NCBI GenBank assembly: GCA_015058945.1
Contig: SVBF01000007.1
Coordinates: 197,850-260,457 of the forward strand
Source of the DNA: Erysipelotrichaceae bacterium
GTDB lineage: Bacteria; Bacillota_I; Bacilli_A; RFN20; CAG-826
Reading direction: 5' to 3'
Length of the DNA stretch: 62,608 bases
Shown: in pieces, positions 40,453-49,394 of the stretch
How the letters are laid out: each line of letters begins with the position of its first letter
Position numbering within the stretch: the stretch's first letter is position 1
The notes under the pieces: model-generated
What the model saw: the letters and a program-made list of their open reading frames with translations, nothing else
Told to the model about the DNA's origin: nothing
Databases searched by the model: none
Program-made: the position numbers and the translations under genes

Positions 40453-41256
40453 TTAGAGTTTTTCCCTCATGAATTGGGCCAAGCTTTCCGGCGAATCGAA
40501 ACGCAACGTCAACTCGTTGCCGCGCACTTCGCATTCGTAGGATTTGTTTGGGACGATACTTGGCGATTTAATCGATTTGGCGATGGCCTCCGCCTGACGG
40601 ACAGAAAGGTTTTCCTTGAGGATGCGTTTGCCTAGTTCGGTGGCCTCTTCCTTGTTTAATGAGGCTAAGGCGCGGCCATGGCCATAACTGAGTTCGCCGA
40701 GGCAAATCTGCTCTTGAAGGTTCTCGGGGAGTTTCAGCGTGCGCAGGATATTCGAAATCTGGCAACGGGATTGGTGGGAGAGTTCGGCGAGGGTCGCCTC
40801 GGTGTAATGGAACTTGTCCTTAAGCGCCTTGCACACCAACGCCATTTCGATGACATTGGCCTCGCGCTGGTCGCGGGTATCCGCCAAAAGCATAAGGAGG
40901 GTTTCCTCGTCCTCGACTTCGGCAAAGGCGCAAGGCAAGGAAAGCATGCCCGCCTTTCTCGCGCCGAAAAGGCGTTTGCGGCCGAGGATGATCTCATAAT
41001 GCCCGTCTTCCTTTGTGCGGACGACGAGGGGATTATAGAAACCTTTTTCCTTGAGGCGCGAGGCGAAGTATTCCTGGGTCTTCTCCGGGATCTTCACCTT
41101 CGAGATAAAGGCGTTGTCATCGATGAGAGAGATCGGCAAAAGCTTCGCCGGGGCGCTTTGATAGCGCTTCTCGATCTCGGCGATGATGTTCTGTTGGGAG
41201 AACTTATTGACGAGTTCGGATAGCGACGAGGAGAGAATGCGTTTAGTTCTCTTCAT
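40453..41256 (-). CDS. parB: ParB-family chromosome partition protein, diverged CTP-binding motifs
   Basis: 267 residues. An N-terminal ParB/sulfiredoxin-like domain (about 40-125), a helix-turn-helix region ([19 protein letters not shown], about 165-185) and a C-terminal part. It overlaps parA by 14 nt, the standard order. Known ParB proteins bind CTP through motifs close to GxxQPxxVR and GERRxRA; here they read [10 protein letters not shown] and GRKRLFGA, and the usual N-terminal PxxQPR box is not recognisable. It could therefore work without CTP gating or be a ParB/Noc relative. Confidence 0.88.
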   Translation of the reverse strand: MKRTKRILSSSLSELVNKFSQQNIIAEIEKRYQSAPAKLLPISLIDDNAFISKVKIPEKTQEYFASRLKEKGFYNPLVVRTKEDGHYEIILGRKRLFGARKAGMLSLPCAFAEVEDEETLLMLLADTRDQREANVIEMALVCKALKDKFHYTEATLAELSHQSRCQISNILRTLKLPENLQEQICLGELSYGHGRALASLNKEEATELGKRILKENLSVRQAEAIAKSIKSPSIVPNKSYECEVRGNELTLRFDSPESLAQFMREKL

Positions 41257-42016
41257 GGTCGATTACCTCGCGGGCGAGGCCGAAATAGGCGATGGAGCCT
41301 TGGCTGGTCGGACGGAAGGAGGTCACGGGAATCTGCTTGGCTTGCGACTCGGAGACGGATTGGTTGCGGGGGATGCTCACTAGGAACGTGTTTTCCTTGA
41401 ATAACTTACGGACCTCGGAGGCGATTTCGGTGCCAAGCTGGGTCCGGGCATCGTACATCGTGAGCAGGAATCCCTCGATCTTGAGGTCTGGATTCCACTG
41501 GTTTTGGATATTGGAAATCGACGAGAGGATGGCCGCGAGGGCTTCCATCGCGAAATATTCGCATTGGACGGGGATGAGCACCGAGTTCGCGCACGCCAAG
41601 GCGTTGATGGAGAGCAAGCCTAACGATGGCGGGCAGTCGATGACGATATAATCGTAGGCGCCCTTAAGGGGAGCCAAAGCATTGGACAACAGTTCGAACG
41701 GACGTTCAACCGGCTCGCGGTACATCGCCGCCTCAAGCGAAGCTAGGCGCAGATTCGCGGGGATGAGGTCGACGTTCTCGGTCGAAGTGGAGACGATGGC
41801 TTCCTGAATCGGGAGGTTTTCCGCCAAAGACTCATAGATCGTTTTCTTCGCCAAGGCGATGTCGATGCCAAGGCCGCGCCCGGCATTGCCTTGCGGGTCC
41901 ATGTCCACGATGAGGACGCGACGCTTAAAGTGCGCCAAGGCGGCGGAGAGGTTAATCGCGGTCGTCGTTTTGCCGACGCCGCCCTTCTGATTCGCGATCG
42001 CGATGATTTTCGTCAT
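41243..42016 (-). CDS. parA: ParA/Soj chromosome partition ATPase
   Basis: Deviant-Walker ATPase that moves ParB-parS complexes and regulates DnaA in Bacilli. The deviant Walker A is KGGVGKTTT (residues 11-19), with DMDPQGNAG near 40 and IDCPPSLG near 123. It has 257 residues. An AGGAGT site lies within the sequence just after the CGTGAAAC hairpin. It is followed by parB with a 14 nt overlap. The parAB-rsmG-mnmG cluster usually marks the origin-proximal chromosome, but dnaA is not in the window. Confidence 0.96.
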   Translation of the reverse strand: MTKIIAIANQKGGVGKTTTAINLSAALAHFKRRVLIVDMDPQGNAGRGLGIDIALAKKTIYESLAENLPIQEAIVSTSTENVDLIPANLRLASLEAAMYREPVERPFELLSNALAPLKGAYDYIVIDCPPSLGLLSINALACANSVLIPVQCEYFAMEALAAILSSISNIQNQWNPDLKIEGFLLTMYDARTQLGTEIASEVRKLFKENTFLVSIPRNQSVSESQAKQIPVTSFRPTSQGSIAYFGLAREVIDHEEN

Positions 42017-42033
42017 GGGCTAATGATACTCCT

Positions 42034-42059
42034 CGTGAAACGTTTTTTGTGTTTCACGT
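42034..42059. promoter_or_regulatory. Everted parS-like half-sites / hairpin
   Basis: CGTGAAAC (42034-42041) and GTTTCACG (42051-42058) are perfect inverted repeats with a 9 nt loop. TGTTTCACGT (42050-42059) equals the first ten bases of the canonical parS (TGTTTCACGTGAAACA), but the second half is missing there and lies on the other side. It sits between rsmG and parA. Confidence 0.5.
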
Positions 42060-42758
42060 TTAGATTTTGATCCGCTGAATCTCGTCCCAGCGACGCGGAA
42101 AGCGCTTGGGCGTATGCTCGTCTTTCGCGAAGAAATAGCAGACACGTGCGTCGCCGCAGGGGAGTTTGTCTTCCTGTTTTCCCTTAAGGCGAAGATGGAG
42201 TTTGCTCAGGATGTTCTTCGCTTCGGAAAGTTCCTCTTCCGCGTTTTTGCCCTTCATCGCGATGAGGGTTCCGGTGACGTAAAGCAAAGGGGCGCCCACT
42301 TCCGCGAAAACGCGTAAGGAAGCAAAGCCACGGCTGATGACGGCGTCGAAGGATTCGCGTTCGGCCTTGATGTCCTCTACCCTGCCGACGAGGAAGGAAA
42401 GGTTATCGAGATGAAGTTCCGCCTTTAAGGTCTCGAGGAAGGCGAATTTCTTTTTCGTCGCGTCGATAAGCGTGACTTTCGCCTCGGGGAAAGCCAGGGC
42501 GATCACCGCCCCAGGGAAACCGGCGCCAGAACCGACGTCGGCGATCTTACGCTGGCCAAAACGAAACGTTTTCGCCACGAGCAAAGAATCATAAAAATGC
42601 TTTTCGATGACCTCCGGCTCATCGACGATGGAGGTGAGGTTCATCTTCTCGTTCCATTCCTGGAGCAAAGCGCAATAACGCTTCAAGCCGTCGATGACGC
42701 GGGCATCGAGGTTCAGGCCAAAGGAAGCACAGGATTGGATGAGTTCTTCGTAAGTCAT
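42060..42758 (-). CDS. rsmG: 16S rRNA (guanine-527 N7) methyltransferase
   Basis: S-adenosylmethionine-dependent methyltransferase acting on the 530 loop of 16S rRNA. The SAM-binding motif I is DVGSGAGFPGAVIAL (near residue 73), followed by TLIDATKKKFAFLE; the FDAVISRGFASL motif is near 140. It has 232 residues. It overlaps mnmG by 4 nt, the usual mnmG-rsmG order. Confidence 0.96.
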   Translation of the reverse strand: MTYEELIQSCASFGLNLDARVIDGLKRYCALLQEWNEKMNLTSIVDEPEVIEKHFYDSLLVAKTFRFGQRKIADVGSGAGFPGAVIALAFPEAKVTLIDATKKKFAFLETLKAELHLDNLSFLVGRVEDIKAERESFDAVISRGFASLRVFAEVGAPLLYVTGTLIAMKGKNAEEELSEAKNILSKLHLRLKGKQEDKLPCGDARVCYFFAKDEHTPKRFPRRWDEIQRIKI

Positions 42759-44632
42759 AACAGGTTCCTTTTCCTTAGTGTCAACAATAATACCGAAACG
42801 TCGGCCGGATTGACACCGCTGATGCGGCTCGCCTGGCCGAGGGAAAGCGGGCGGATGGCATCGAGCTTTTGCCTGGCTTCAAGCCGAAGCCCATCCATAT
42901 GGAGGTAATCGATGTCCTCGGGGAGGATGATGCCGTCTTGCTTTAGCAAGGATTCGGCTTCTTTCTTCTGTTTGACGATATATCCCTCGAATTTCACCTT
43001 GGTTTCCAAAGAAAGGACGGCGTCGCTTGATAGGCCAAAGGAGGCGAGGCCATCCATCAAGGGCAATAAATCCACATAATGGAATTCCGGACGCTTCAAT
43101 AATTCCATGCCCTTATGGCCGCGGAGGTCATATTCGATGCCTTTGCTTTCGAATAGGGTCTTTAGTCCCTCACGGTCTGAAACCAATGTCTTTTCGAGGT
43201 ATTCCAATGCCTCGGAGATGCGGCGGCGCTTATCGAGATAACGTTCGTAGGCGGCGTCGGAAAGCAAGCCGGCCTTATGTCCGATTTCGCATAGGCGCTC
43301 ATCGGCGTTATCGTGGCGGAGCAACAAGCGATATTCGGCGCGGGAAGAAAGGAGGCGATAAGGCTCGTCGGTCCCCTTCGTGACCAAGTCGTCGATCATG
43401 ACCCCGATATAGGATTCGTCACGTTTGAGGATCACTTTTTCTTGCCCAAGGATGCGGTGGGCGGCATTAAGGCCCGCCATCAAACCTAGGCCCGCGGCCT
43501 CCTCATAACCCGAGGTGCCGCAGATTTGCCCCGCGACGTATAAGCCGGGGACGCGTTTGACCATCAACGTCGAGTCGAACTCCTCCGGGCGTACCGCGTC
43601 ATATTCGATTTGGTAGGCGTACTTCAGGATCTTGGCATGCTCAAGGCCAGGCAAAGAATGGACCATCTTCTCCTGAACCTCTTTGGGCATCGCCGTGGAG
43701 AAGCCTTGGAGATAGAACGAATCCCCGTCGAGGTATTCGGGCTCGAGGAAGAGCTGGTGGCGCGGCTTATCGGCAAAACGCACCACTTTCGATTCGATGC
43801 TCGGGCAATAACGCGGACCGGTCGAATTGATGACGCCGTTGAACAAAGCCGAGTCGTCGAGGTGGTCGCGGATGATCCTTAAGGTCTCGTCGCTGGTGTA
43901 GATCAAATAGCAGGGAAGCTGTTGGTCAAGCGGGGTGAAGCTCTCGGTGGAATAGGAGAAGGCGAGGTCACCATCCATCCCCGGTTCGATGGCGGCGTTA
44001 GAGAAATCGATCGTGGCTTTGCTTAGGCGCGGCGGCGTGCCGGTCTTAAGTCGCCATGTCTTCACGCCAAGGCGGTGGAGCGCATCGGTAAGCAACAAGG
44101 AAGCGGGCTCGCCATCTGGGCCTTCGTCGCGTCCATCCGAGCCGGTGTAGACGCGGGCATTGAGATAAGTTCCGTTAGCAAGAATCACGGATTTTGCGCG
44201 CATTTCCCCATTATTTTTCAGTTTTACGCCACACAAAACGCCATCTTTTACGATTAAGTCGATCGCCTCGTCCTCGACGATTTCGAGGTTTGGCGTGTTT
44301 CGAAGAAGATCCAAAACCTTGGCCGGATAAAGATTCTTGTCCTGCTGGGTTCGAAGGCATTGAACCGCGGGTCCTTTGCCGGTGTTGAGCATCTTGATTT
44401 GTAGCGGCCTAGCGTCGGCGGCGATGCCCATGATGCCACCTAGGGCGTCGATTTCGCGCACCACCACTCCCTTGGCCGAACCGCCGATATGGGGGTTGCA
44501 GGGCATGTTGGCGATTTTATCGATGCTCAGCGTGACCAAAAGCGACCTTAGTCCCAAGGTCGCCGTGGCGTGGCTCGCCTCGATGCCGGCATGGCCACCG
44601 CCGATGATGATGACGTCGTAGTCTTTGGTCAT
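42755..44632 (-). CDS. mnmG: tRNA uridine-34 5-carboxymethylaminomethyl modification enzyme MnmG
   Basis: FAD-dependent partner of MnmE that modifies wobble uridine in tRNAs. The FAD-binding GGGHAGIEA motif is at residues 11-19; family signatures PCNPHIGGSAKG near 44 and GQICGTSGYEEAAGLG near 370 are intact. It has 625 residues, full length. MnmE is not in the window. Its start codon meets the sufB stop, so it is probably read from the suf operon. Confidence 0.97.
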   Translation of the reverse strand: MTKDYDVIIIGGGHAGIEASHATATLGLRSLLVTLSIDKIANMPCNPHIGGSAKGVVVREIDALGGIMGIAADARPLQIKMLNTGKGPAVQCLRTQQDKNLYPAKVLDLLRNTPNLEIVEDEAIDLIVKDGVLCGVKLKNNGEMRAKSVILANGTYLNARVYTGSDGRDEGPDGEPASLLLTDALHRLGVKTWRLKTGTPPRLSKATIDFSNAAIEPGMDGDLAFSYSTESFTPLDQQLPCYLIYTSDETLRIIRDHLDDSALFNGVINSTGPRYCPSIESKVVRFADKPRHQLFLEPEYLDGDSFYLQGFSTAMPKEVQEKMVHSLPGLEHAKILKYAYQIEYDAVRPEEFDSTLMVKRVPGLYVAGQICGTSGYEEAAGLGLMAGLNAAHRILGQEKVILKRDESYIGVMIDDLVTKGTDEPYRLLSSRAEYRLLLRHDNADERLCEIGHKAGLLSDAAYERYLDKRRRISEALEYLEKTLVSDREGLKTLFESKGIEYDLRGHKGMELLKRPEFHYVDLLPLMDGLASFGLSSDAVLSLETKVKFEGYIVKQKKEAESLLKQDGIILPEDIDYLHMDGLRLEARQKLDAIRPLSLGQASRISGVNPADVSVLLLTLRKRNLL

Positions 44633-46023
44633 TAGCCTACCGAACCCGTCATGTCCATCTTGATGAGCTGATTGAGTTCGACGGCGTATTCCATCGGAAG
44701 TTCCTTCGCGAAGGGCTCAATGAATCCCATGACGATCATTTGGGTCGCCTCTTTTTCGCTGAGGCCGCGCGACATCAGATAGAAGAGTTGCTCTTCGTTG
44801 ATCTTCGAAACCGTGGCCTCGTGTTCGATATAAGAATCTTCGTTGAAGATCTGATTCTTCGGAATCGTGTCGGATTTGGAGATGTTATCCAAAAGAAGGG
44901 TGTCGCACTCGACGTGGCTGCGCGAGCCTTGGGCGTCTTTTCCCATGCGGACCGTGCCGCGGAAATTGGCGACGCCGCCGTTATGGACGACCGACTTGGA
45001 AATGATGGACGAGGAGGTGTCCTTGCCCAAATGGATCATGCGGGCGCCGGAATCTTGGTATTGGCCTTTGTTGCCGACGGCGATGGTGATGGTCGCACCC
45101 CTGGCGCGATCGCCCTTGAGGACGCAGGCGGGGTATTTCATCGTGGTCATCGAACCGATGTTGCCGTCGACCCACTCCATGAAGCCGTCCTCTTCGACGA
45201 GGGCGCGCTGAGTGACGAGGTTTAGGATGTTCGTGGACCAGTTTTGGATCGTGGTGTAACGGACGTGGGCGCCTTTGCAGACGACGATCTCGACGACGCC
45301 GACGTGCAAGGAGTCCTTGGAATAGGTCGGGGCGGTGCAGCCTTCCACATAGTGGATGTCCGCGCCTTCGTCGGCGATGATGAGGGTGCGCTCGAATTGG
45401 CCCGTCTTTTCGTTATTGATGCGGAAATAGCTCTGCAACGGTTTGTCTAGTTTGACTCCCTTGGGGACGTAGATGAACGAACCGCCGCTCCAGCAGGCGC
45501 CGTTAAGGGCGGAGAATTTCGAATCGGCGATCGGAATGACGGTGCCGAAATATTTGCGAAAAATCTCCGGGAACATGCGTAAACCCATGTCGGTGGAGAG
45601 GAAGATGACGCCCTTCTCCTTCACTTCTTCGAGCATGTTGTGGTAGACCACCTCGGACTCATATTGGGTCGAGGCGCCGGAAAGGAACTTTTGTTCCGCT
45701 TCGGGGATGCCGAGTTTCTCGAAGGTTTCCTTGACGGTCTCGGGCACGTCCTCCCAGCGGTTGGATTCCTTATCCGAAACACGCGTGAAATAAGTGTAGG
45801 TCGAGAAATCCATGTCGAGCTTCGGCCCAAAAGAAGGATCCGGCATCTTGGTGAAGGCGCGATAGGCCTTCAGGCGGAACTCCAACATCCAATCGGGTTC
45901 GTTTTTGCTCTTGGAAATCTCTCGGACAACCGCTTCGTTTAGGCCGACGCCCGTGTCGAAAATCGAGACGTCTTCGTCCTTGAAGCCATAAGCGTATTCC
46001 TCTTCGAAGGTCTTACCGCTCAT
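44632..46023 (-). CDS. sufB: Fe-S cluster assembly scaffold SufB
   Basis: Core of the SufBCD scaffold complex on which Fe-S clusters are built. 463 residues with typical motifs: [14 protein letters not shown] near 142, [18 protein letters not shown] near 188, VEGCTAP near 227 and the C-terminal [19 protein letters not shown]. It overlaps sufU by 11 nt. Fifth gene of sufC-D-S-U-B; its stop overlaps the mnmG start by one base. Confidence 0.97.
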   Translation of the reverse strand: MSGKTFEEEYAYGFKDEDVSIFDTGVGLNEAVVREISKSKNEPDWMLEFRLKAYRAFTKMPDPSFGPKLDMDFSTYTYFTRVSDKESNRWEDVPETVKETFEKLGIPEAEQKFLSGASTQYESEVVYHNMLEEVKEKGVIFLSTDMGLRMFPEIFRKYFGTVIPIADSKFSALNGACWSGGSFIYVPKGVKLDKPLQSYFRINNEKTGQFERTLIIADEGADIHYVEGCTAPTYSKDSLHVGVVEIVVCKGAHVRYTTIQNWSTNILNLVTQRALVEEDGFMEWVDGNIGSMTTMKYPACVLKGDRARGATITIAVGNKGQYQDSGARMIHLGKDTSSSIISKSVVHNGGVANFRGTVRMGKDAQGSRSHVECDTLLLDNISKSDTIPKNQIFNEDSYIEHEATVSKINEEQLFYLMSRGLSEKEATQMIVMGFIEPFAKELPMEYAVELNQLIKMDMTGSVG

Positions 46024-46462
46024 GGGTGTGTCCTTTCAACAACTCTTCGACGGCGTCCCAGCCGATGGTGGCGCAATGGATGCGCGCGGCTTGACGCCCG
46101 GTGTTCATGAAGGCCAAAGCCTCTTCCAAAACGCTGGAATCGTAAGGCTCTTCGTGGATCATTTTGCGGTATTGGTCGATGAGGTAAAACGCCTCTTCCT
46201 TGTTCTTGCCTTCGAGCAAATCGCAAAGGATGTCGCTCGAGGCGGTCGAGATGGCGCAGGCGACGCCGTTCCATCTGGCGTCGGCGACTTTATCCTCAGC
46301 GTCGAACTTTAGGAAAACGGTGATATCGTCAATACAATTGACGGAAGAGGAGTGAATGGACTCATACCCCTCGCCTTCCGGATCGAGTTTGTGCCGGGGG
46401 GAAGAATAATGGTCCATGATGATTTCCCGCATCATGGCGGGGGTCAACTCAAAAGTAGGCAT
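46013..46462 (-). CDS. sufU: SufU zinc-dependent sulfurtransferase
   Basis: Accepts persulfide sulfur from SufS in Gram-positive bacteria. The three zinc/acceptor cysteines are visible: SVNCIDDI near residue 43, [13 protein letters not shown] near 68 and [14 protein letters not shown] near 130. It has 149 residues. It overlaps sufS by 14 nt and sufB by 11 nt. Presence of SufU rather than SufE fits a Firmicute. Confidence 0.95.
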   Translation of the reverse strand: MPTFELTPAMMREIIMDHYSSPRHKLDPEGEGYESIHSSSVNCIDDITVFLKFDAEDKVADARWNGVACAISTASSDILCDLLEGKNKEEAFYLIDQYRKMIHEEPYDSSVLEEALAFMNTGRQAARIHCATIGWDAVEELLKGHTHER

Positions 46463-47678
46463 CGAGGAAATTGCCTCCCTTCTTCACGGCATCGACCAAA
46501 ACGTCGATGTCCTCTTTGGTGGTATAAAGGTAGAACGAGGCACGGACGGTCGCGTCGGTATGGATGACTAGCGGCAACATCTTCGCGCAGTGTAACCCGG
46601 AGCGGCAGGCGATGCCCTTGGAATTGAGGAAGGTCGCCATGTCCTGAGCGAAGACGCCGTCGACGTTGAAGGCGACGATGCCAGCCTCGGAGGTCGCGTT
46701 ATACACGGTGACGCCGGGGATCTGTTTGAAACGTTCCACGGCATAGGCCTTGAGTTCGCGTTCATGGGCCTCGATGTTTTCCATGCCGATCTCCATGAGA
46801 TATTCGATGGCGGCTTGCAAACCGTAGATGCCCGCGACGTTCATCGTGCCGGCCTCGAAACGGCTTGGGGGTGGCAATAGAGTCGCTTCGCCCTCGGGGT
46901 AGAACTTCACATTCATGCCACCGCCGCTTTCGAACGGGTCCATCTGGTCCAGCAGCTCATATTTTCCATAAAGGATGCCCGTACCCGTGGGGGCGCACAT
47001 CTTGTGGCCAGAGAACGAGAGGAAGTCGCAATCGAGGTCCTTCACGTCGGTGACCATATGTGGGACGGATTGGGCGCCGTCGACGGAAAGGACGGCTCCG
47101 TTAGCGTGGACGACACGCGCAATCTCTTTGATGGGGGCGATGAAACCCAAAACGTTGCCGACATAGGCGATGGAGACGAGTTTGGTGCGGGGCGTGAGGG
47201 ACTTTTCGACGTTCTCCACGGTGACCCTGCCCTCTTCGGTGAGGGGAATGTAACGGATTTTGGCGCCGGTGAGTTTGGCGATGCGGAACCAGGGAAGCGT
47301 ATTCGAGGCGTGCTCGGCCAAAGTGAGCAAGATTTCGTCACCTTCCTTAAGGAACTTCAAGGCATAGCCATAGGCCACGAGGTTGAGCGAGGCGGTCGCG
47401 CCGGCGGTGAAGACGATCTCTTTGGGGTCGGCGTTGAGGAATTTCGCGACGGTCTTTCGCGCCGAGGCGACGCGGCCATCGACCACGACGGACATATCGT
47501 AATCCCCGCGGTGGGAATTGCAGGTCTCTTCTTTGTAATAACGGTCCATCGCCTCGAGGACGCGGTCCGGTTTGAAGGTGGTGGAGGCGTTATCGAGGAA
47601 GACGAGGGGATGCCCCTGCATCTTTCGCTCGGAACGAAGCATCGGGAAATCGGCACGAATTTTCTTTAGGTCGTACAT
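46449..47678 (-). CDS. sufS: Cysteine desulfurase SufS
   Basis: PLP-dependent enzyme supplying sulfur for Fe-S clusters. The PLP lysine is in FSGHKMCAPTG near residue 225, and the active-site cysteine in CRSGLHCA near 365. Length is 409 residues. It lies 1-2 nt after sufD and overlaps sufU by 14 nt. Confidence 0.97.
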   Translation of the reverse strand: MYDLKKIRADFPMLRSERKMQGHPLVFLDNASTTFKPDRVLEAMDRYYKEETCNSHRGDYDMSVVVDGRVASARKTVAKFLNADPKEIVFTAGATASLNLVAYGYALKFLKEGDEILLTLAEHASNTLPWFRIAKLTGAKIRYIPLTEEGRVTVENVEKSLTPRTKLVSIAYVGNVLGFIAPIKEIARVVHANGAVLSVDGAQSVPHMVTDVKDLDCDFLSFSGHKMCAPTGTGILYGKYELLDQMDPFESGGGMNVKFYPEGEATLLPPPSRFEAGTMNVAGIYGLQAAIEYLMEIGMENIEAHERELKAYAVERFKQIPGVTVYNATSEAGIVAFNVDGVFAQDMATFLNSKGIACRSGLHCAKMLPLVIHTDATVRASFYLYTTKEDIDVLVDAVKKGGNFLDAYF

Positions 47679-47679
47679 A

Positions 47680-48351
47680 TTAAAATCCCCCTTCGATATG
47701 GGCGAGGATCCTCTCTCCGAGTTCCTCGTCGAAATAAGCGATCACCGGTTTGAGGTAGCCAAGGGTCAAAAGCCTCTTTGCGCTATCTAAATCGATGCCG
47801 CGTGAACGCATGTAGAAAATATGCTCGTCGGAGAGTTTCCCCACGATGGCGCTATGGCTCGCGACGACGTCGTTCTCATCGATTTTGAGGATCGGCGAGC
47901 ACTGGCCAACAGACCCCTTGTCAAAGACGATGATCTTTTCTTTTTGGGAGGTCTCGGAACGCACCATCTTCTCGTGGATGTGACTCGTGCCGACGAAGGT
48001 GAGTCGGCTCTCGCCCGTGGTAATGCCATACTGGCTGATCTGGGCGGAGGTATGCGGCGAAAGATGCTGCGCGGAAGCTTCGATGGTCTTGTTGGACTTC
48101 CCATCGCTTACCCCGGCGTAATGCCAGGAGGCCTTCGCGCCTTCACCGAGCAGTTCCACGATGAGTTCGAACTTGCTCTCACCTTTGGAAAAATCGGCAA
48201 AAGCACCGTCAAAAATGCCATTATTTTGAACTTTTACGTGGATTTTTACGTTTTTCGTCGCGGCAAAAGAAGCGAGGCGAAGTTCTAAAGTTTCGCCAGG
48301 ATTCACCTCGAGTTCGAGGTCGCGGATTTGCTCATCGACGAGGGTTAGCAT
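47680..48351 (-). CDS. sufD: SufD, short form
   Basis: Member of the SufB/SufD family; stabilises the scaffold and helps iron entry. Only 223 residues when started at 48351 (MLTLVDEQIRD), against about 350-430 in most SufD proteins. The retained part is the beta-helix core and C-terminus, with SRGIDLDSAKRLLTLGYLKPVI near the end. The long N-terminal helical region is absent. Upstream in-frame codons overlap sufC and have no start signal. It begins 2 nt after sufC. Confidence 0.9.
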   Translation of the reverse strand: MLTLVDEQIRDLELEVNPGETLELRLASFAATKNVKIHVKVQNNGIFDGAFADFSKGESKFELIVELLGEGAKASWHYAGVSDGKSNKTIEASAQHLSPHTSAQISQYGITTGESRLTFVGTSHIHEKMVRSETSQKEKIIVFDKGSVGQCSPILKIDENDVVASHSAIVGKLSDEHIFYMRSRGIDLDSAKRLLTLGYLKPVIAYFDEELGERILAHIEGGF

Positions 48352-48353
48352 GC

Positions 48354-49166
48354 TTATTTGACCAACGTCTCCTTCGCGGCGCAGACGCCGATGGAAACCT
48401 TCGCTTCTTCCTTCTCGACGGGGATGCCGAGTTCGGTCTTGATCCACTCGTAGCCCTGGGTGTCGATCTTCTGGATCAGCTCCGGACCGCCGGTGACGGC
48501 GATGCGGCCATTGATCATGACAGCGACCTCATCGGGGGAGATCAAATCGTAAAGCCTCGCGTAATGGGAGACGACTAAGAAGCCCCTGCCCTTCTTTTGC
48601 TCTTCGCGGATGGCTGAGGAGACGACCTGGATGGCGTCCACGTCGAGGCCGGAATCGATTTCGTCGAGCAAGGCGAAACGGGGTTCGAGCAACTTGAGCT
48701 GAAGGATCTCGTTGCGCTTTTTCTCGCCGCCGGAAAAGCCCTCGTTGAGGTTGCGGGTCGACATCTCAAAGGGGATGCCCATCTCTTTGTATGCGGTCTG
48801 CATCTTCGAGTAGAACTGGAAGAGTGACATCGGTTTTTCCCTATGGGAATTCATCGCGGCTTTGAGGAAATCGGCGGAATTCACGCCAGGGATCTCAGCG
48901 GGGTATTGCATCGCGAGGAAGAGGCCGAGTTTGGACCTCTCGTCGACGCTTAGGGAAAGCAAATCGACGCCATCGAGGAGGACTTTGCCTTCCGTGACGG
49001 TGTAATTCGGGTGCCCCATAAGGGCGAAAAGCAACGTGGATTTGCCATGGCCGTTGGGCCCGAGTAAGGCCATCGTCTTCCCTTCGGTGACATCCAAATC
49101 GACGCCCTTCAGGATCTCTTTGCCCGCGACGGACACATGCAGGTTCTCAATGTGAAGCTTGGCCAT
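48354..49166 (-). CDS. sufC: SufC ATPase
   Basis: ABC-type ATPase that drives conformational change of the SufBCD scaffold. Walker A GPNGHGKST near residue 36-44, signature FSGGEKKRNE near 145, Walker B FALLDEIDSGLD near 168. It has 270 residues from the ATG at 49166, which follows an AGGAGG site; 12 further in-frame codons upstream are not supported. First gene of the suf operon. Confidence 0.97.
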   Translation of the reverse strand: MAKLHIENLHVSVAGKEILKGVDLDVTEGKTMALLGPNGHGKSTLLFALMGHPNYTVTEGKVLLDGVDLLSLSVDERSKLGLFLAMQYPAEIPGVNSADFLKAAMNSHREKPMSLFQFYSKMQTAYKEMGIPFEMSTRNLNEGFSGGEKKRNEILQLKLLEPRFALLDEIDSGLDVDAIQVVSSAIREEQKKGRGFLVVSHYARLYDLISPDEVAVMINGRIAVTGGPELIQKIDTQGYEWIKTELGIPVEKEEAKVSIGVCAAKETLVK

Positions 49167-49191
49167 GCAGACACCTCCTAGTGCGGGGATA

Positions 49192-49256
49192 ATTCTAATC
49201 ATTCCGCCCCAGCGTTGCCAATGAATATGATAATTTTCGACAAAGATTTATCTTTG
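49192..49256 (-). promoter_or_regulatory. suf operon promoter with upstream palindrome
   Basis: Minus strand TTGGCA (49221-49216), 18 nt, TAGAAT (49197-49192), about 25 nt before sufC. A 16-bp palindrome CAAAGATTTATCTTTG (49241-49256) lies 19 nt upstream of the -35 and could bind a regulator. Confidence 0.6.
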
Positions 49257-49322
49257 GGGCGTTTTCTCGCCCACCTTTGGTCCCACCTCCCAAAGAGGGG
49301 CTCCAAATCGCGGAGAATTGTG

Positions 49323-49351
49323 TTGTAACAATAATTGTTAAAGTATATGAT
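49323..49351 (+). promoter_or_regulatory. Lipoprotein operon promoter with operator-like palindrome
   Basis: TTGTAA (49323-49328), 17 nt, TATGAT (49346-49351). A perfect 15-bp palindrome TAACAAT-A-ATTGTTA (49326-49340) overlaps the -35 and half the spacer, a classic repressor position. An AGGAGG site follows before the ATG at 49395. Confidence 0.65.
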
Positions 49352-49394
49352 TTACGCGCTACGTTTCAGTTACGTAAGGAGGAACGAGTCACGT

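Noticed and set aside
40453..44632. Replication origin next to parAB-rsmG-mnmG
   Set aside because: The cluster is often near oriC, but no dnaA gene and no array of DnaA boxes (TTATCCACA type) is visible in the window.
48352..48447. N-terminal extension of SufD to 255 residues
   Set aside because: The added 32 residues overlap sufC, have arginine-rich shadow composition and no start signal; the ATG at 48351 fits the gene spacing.
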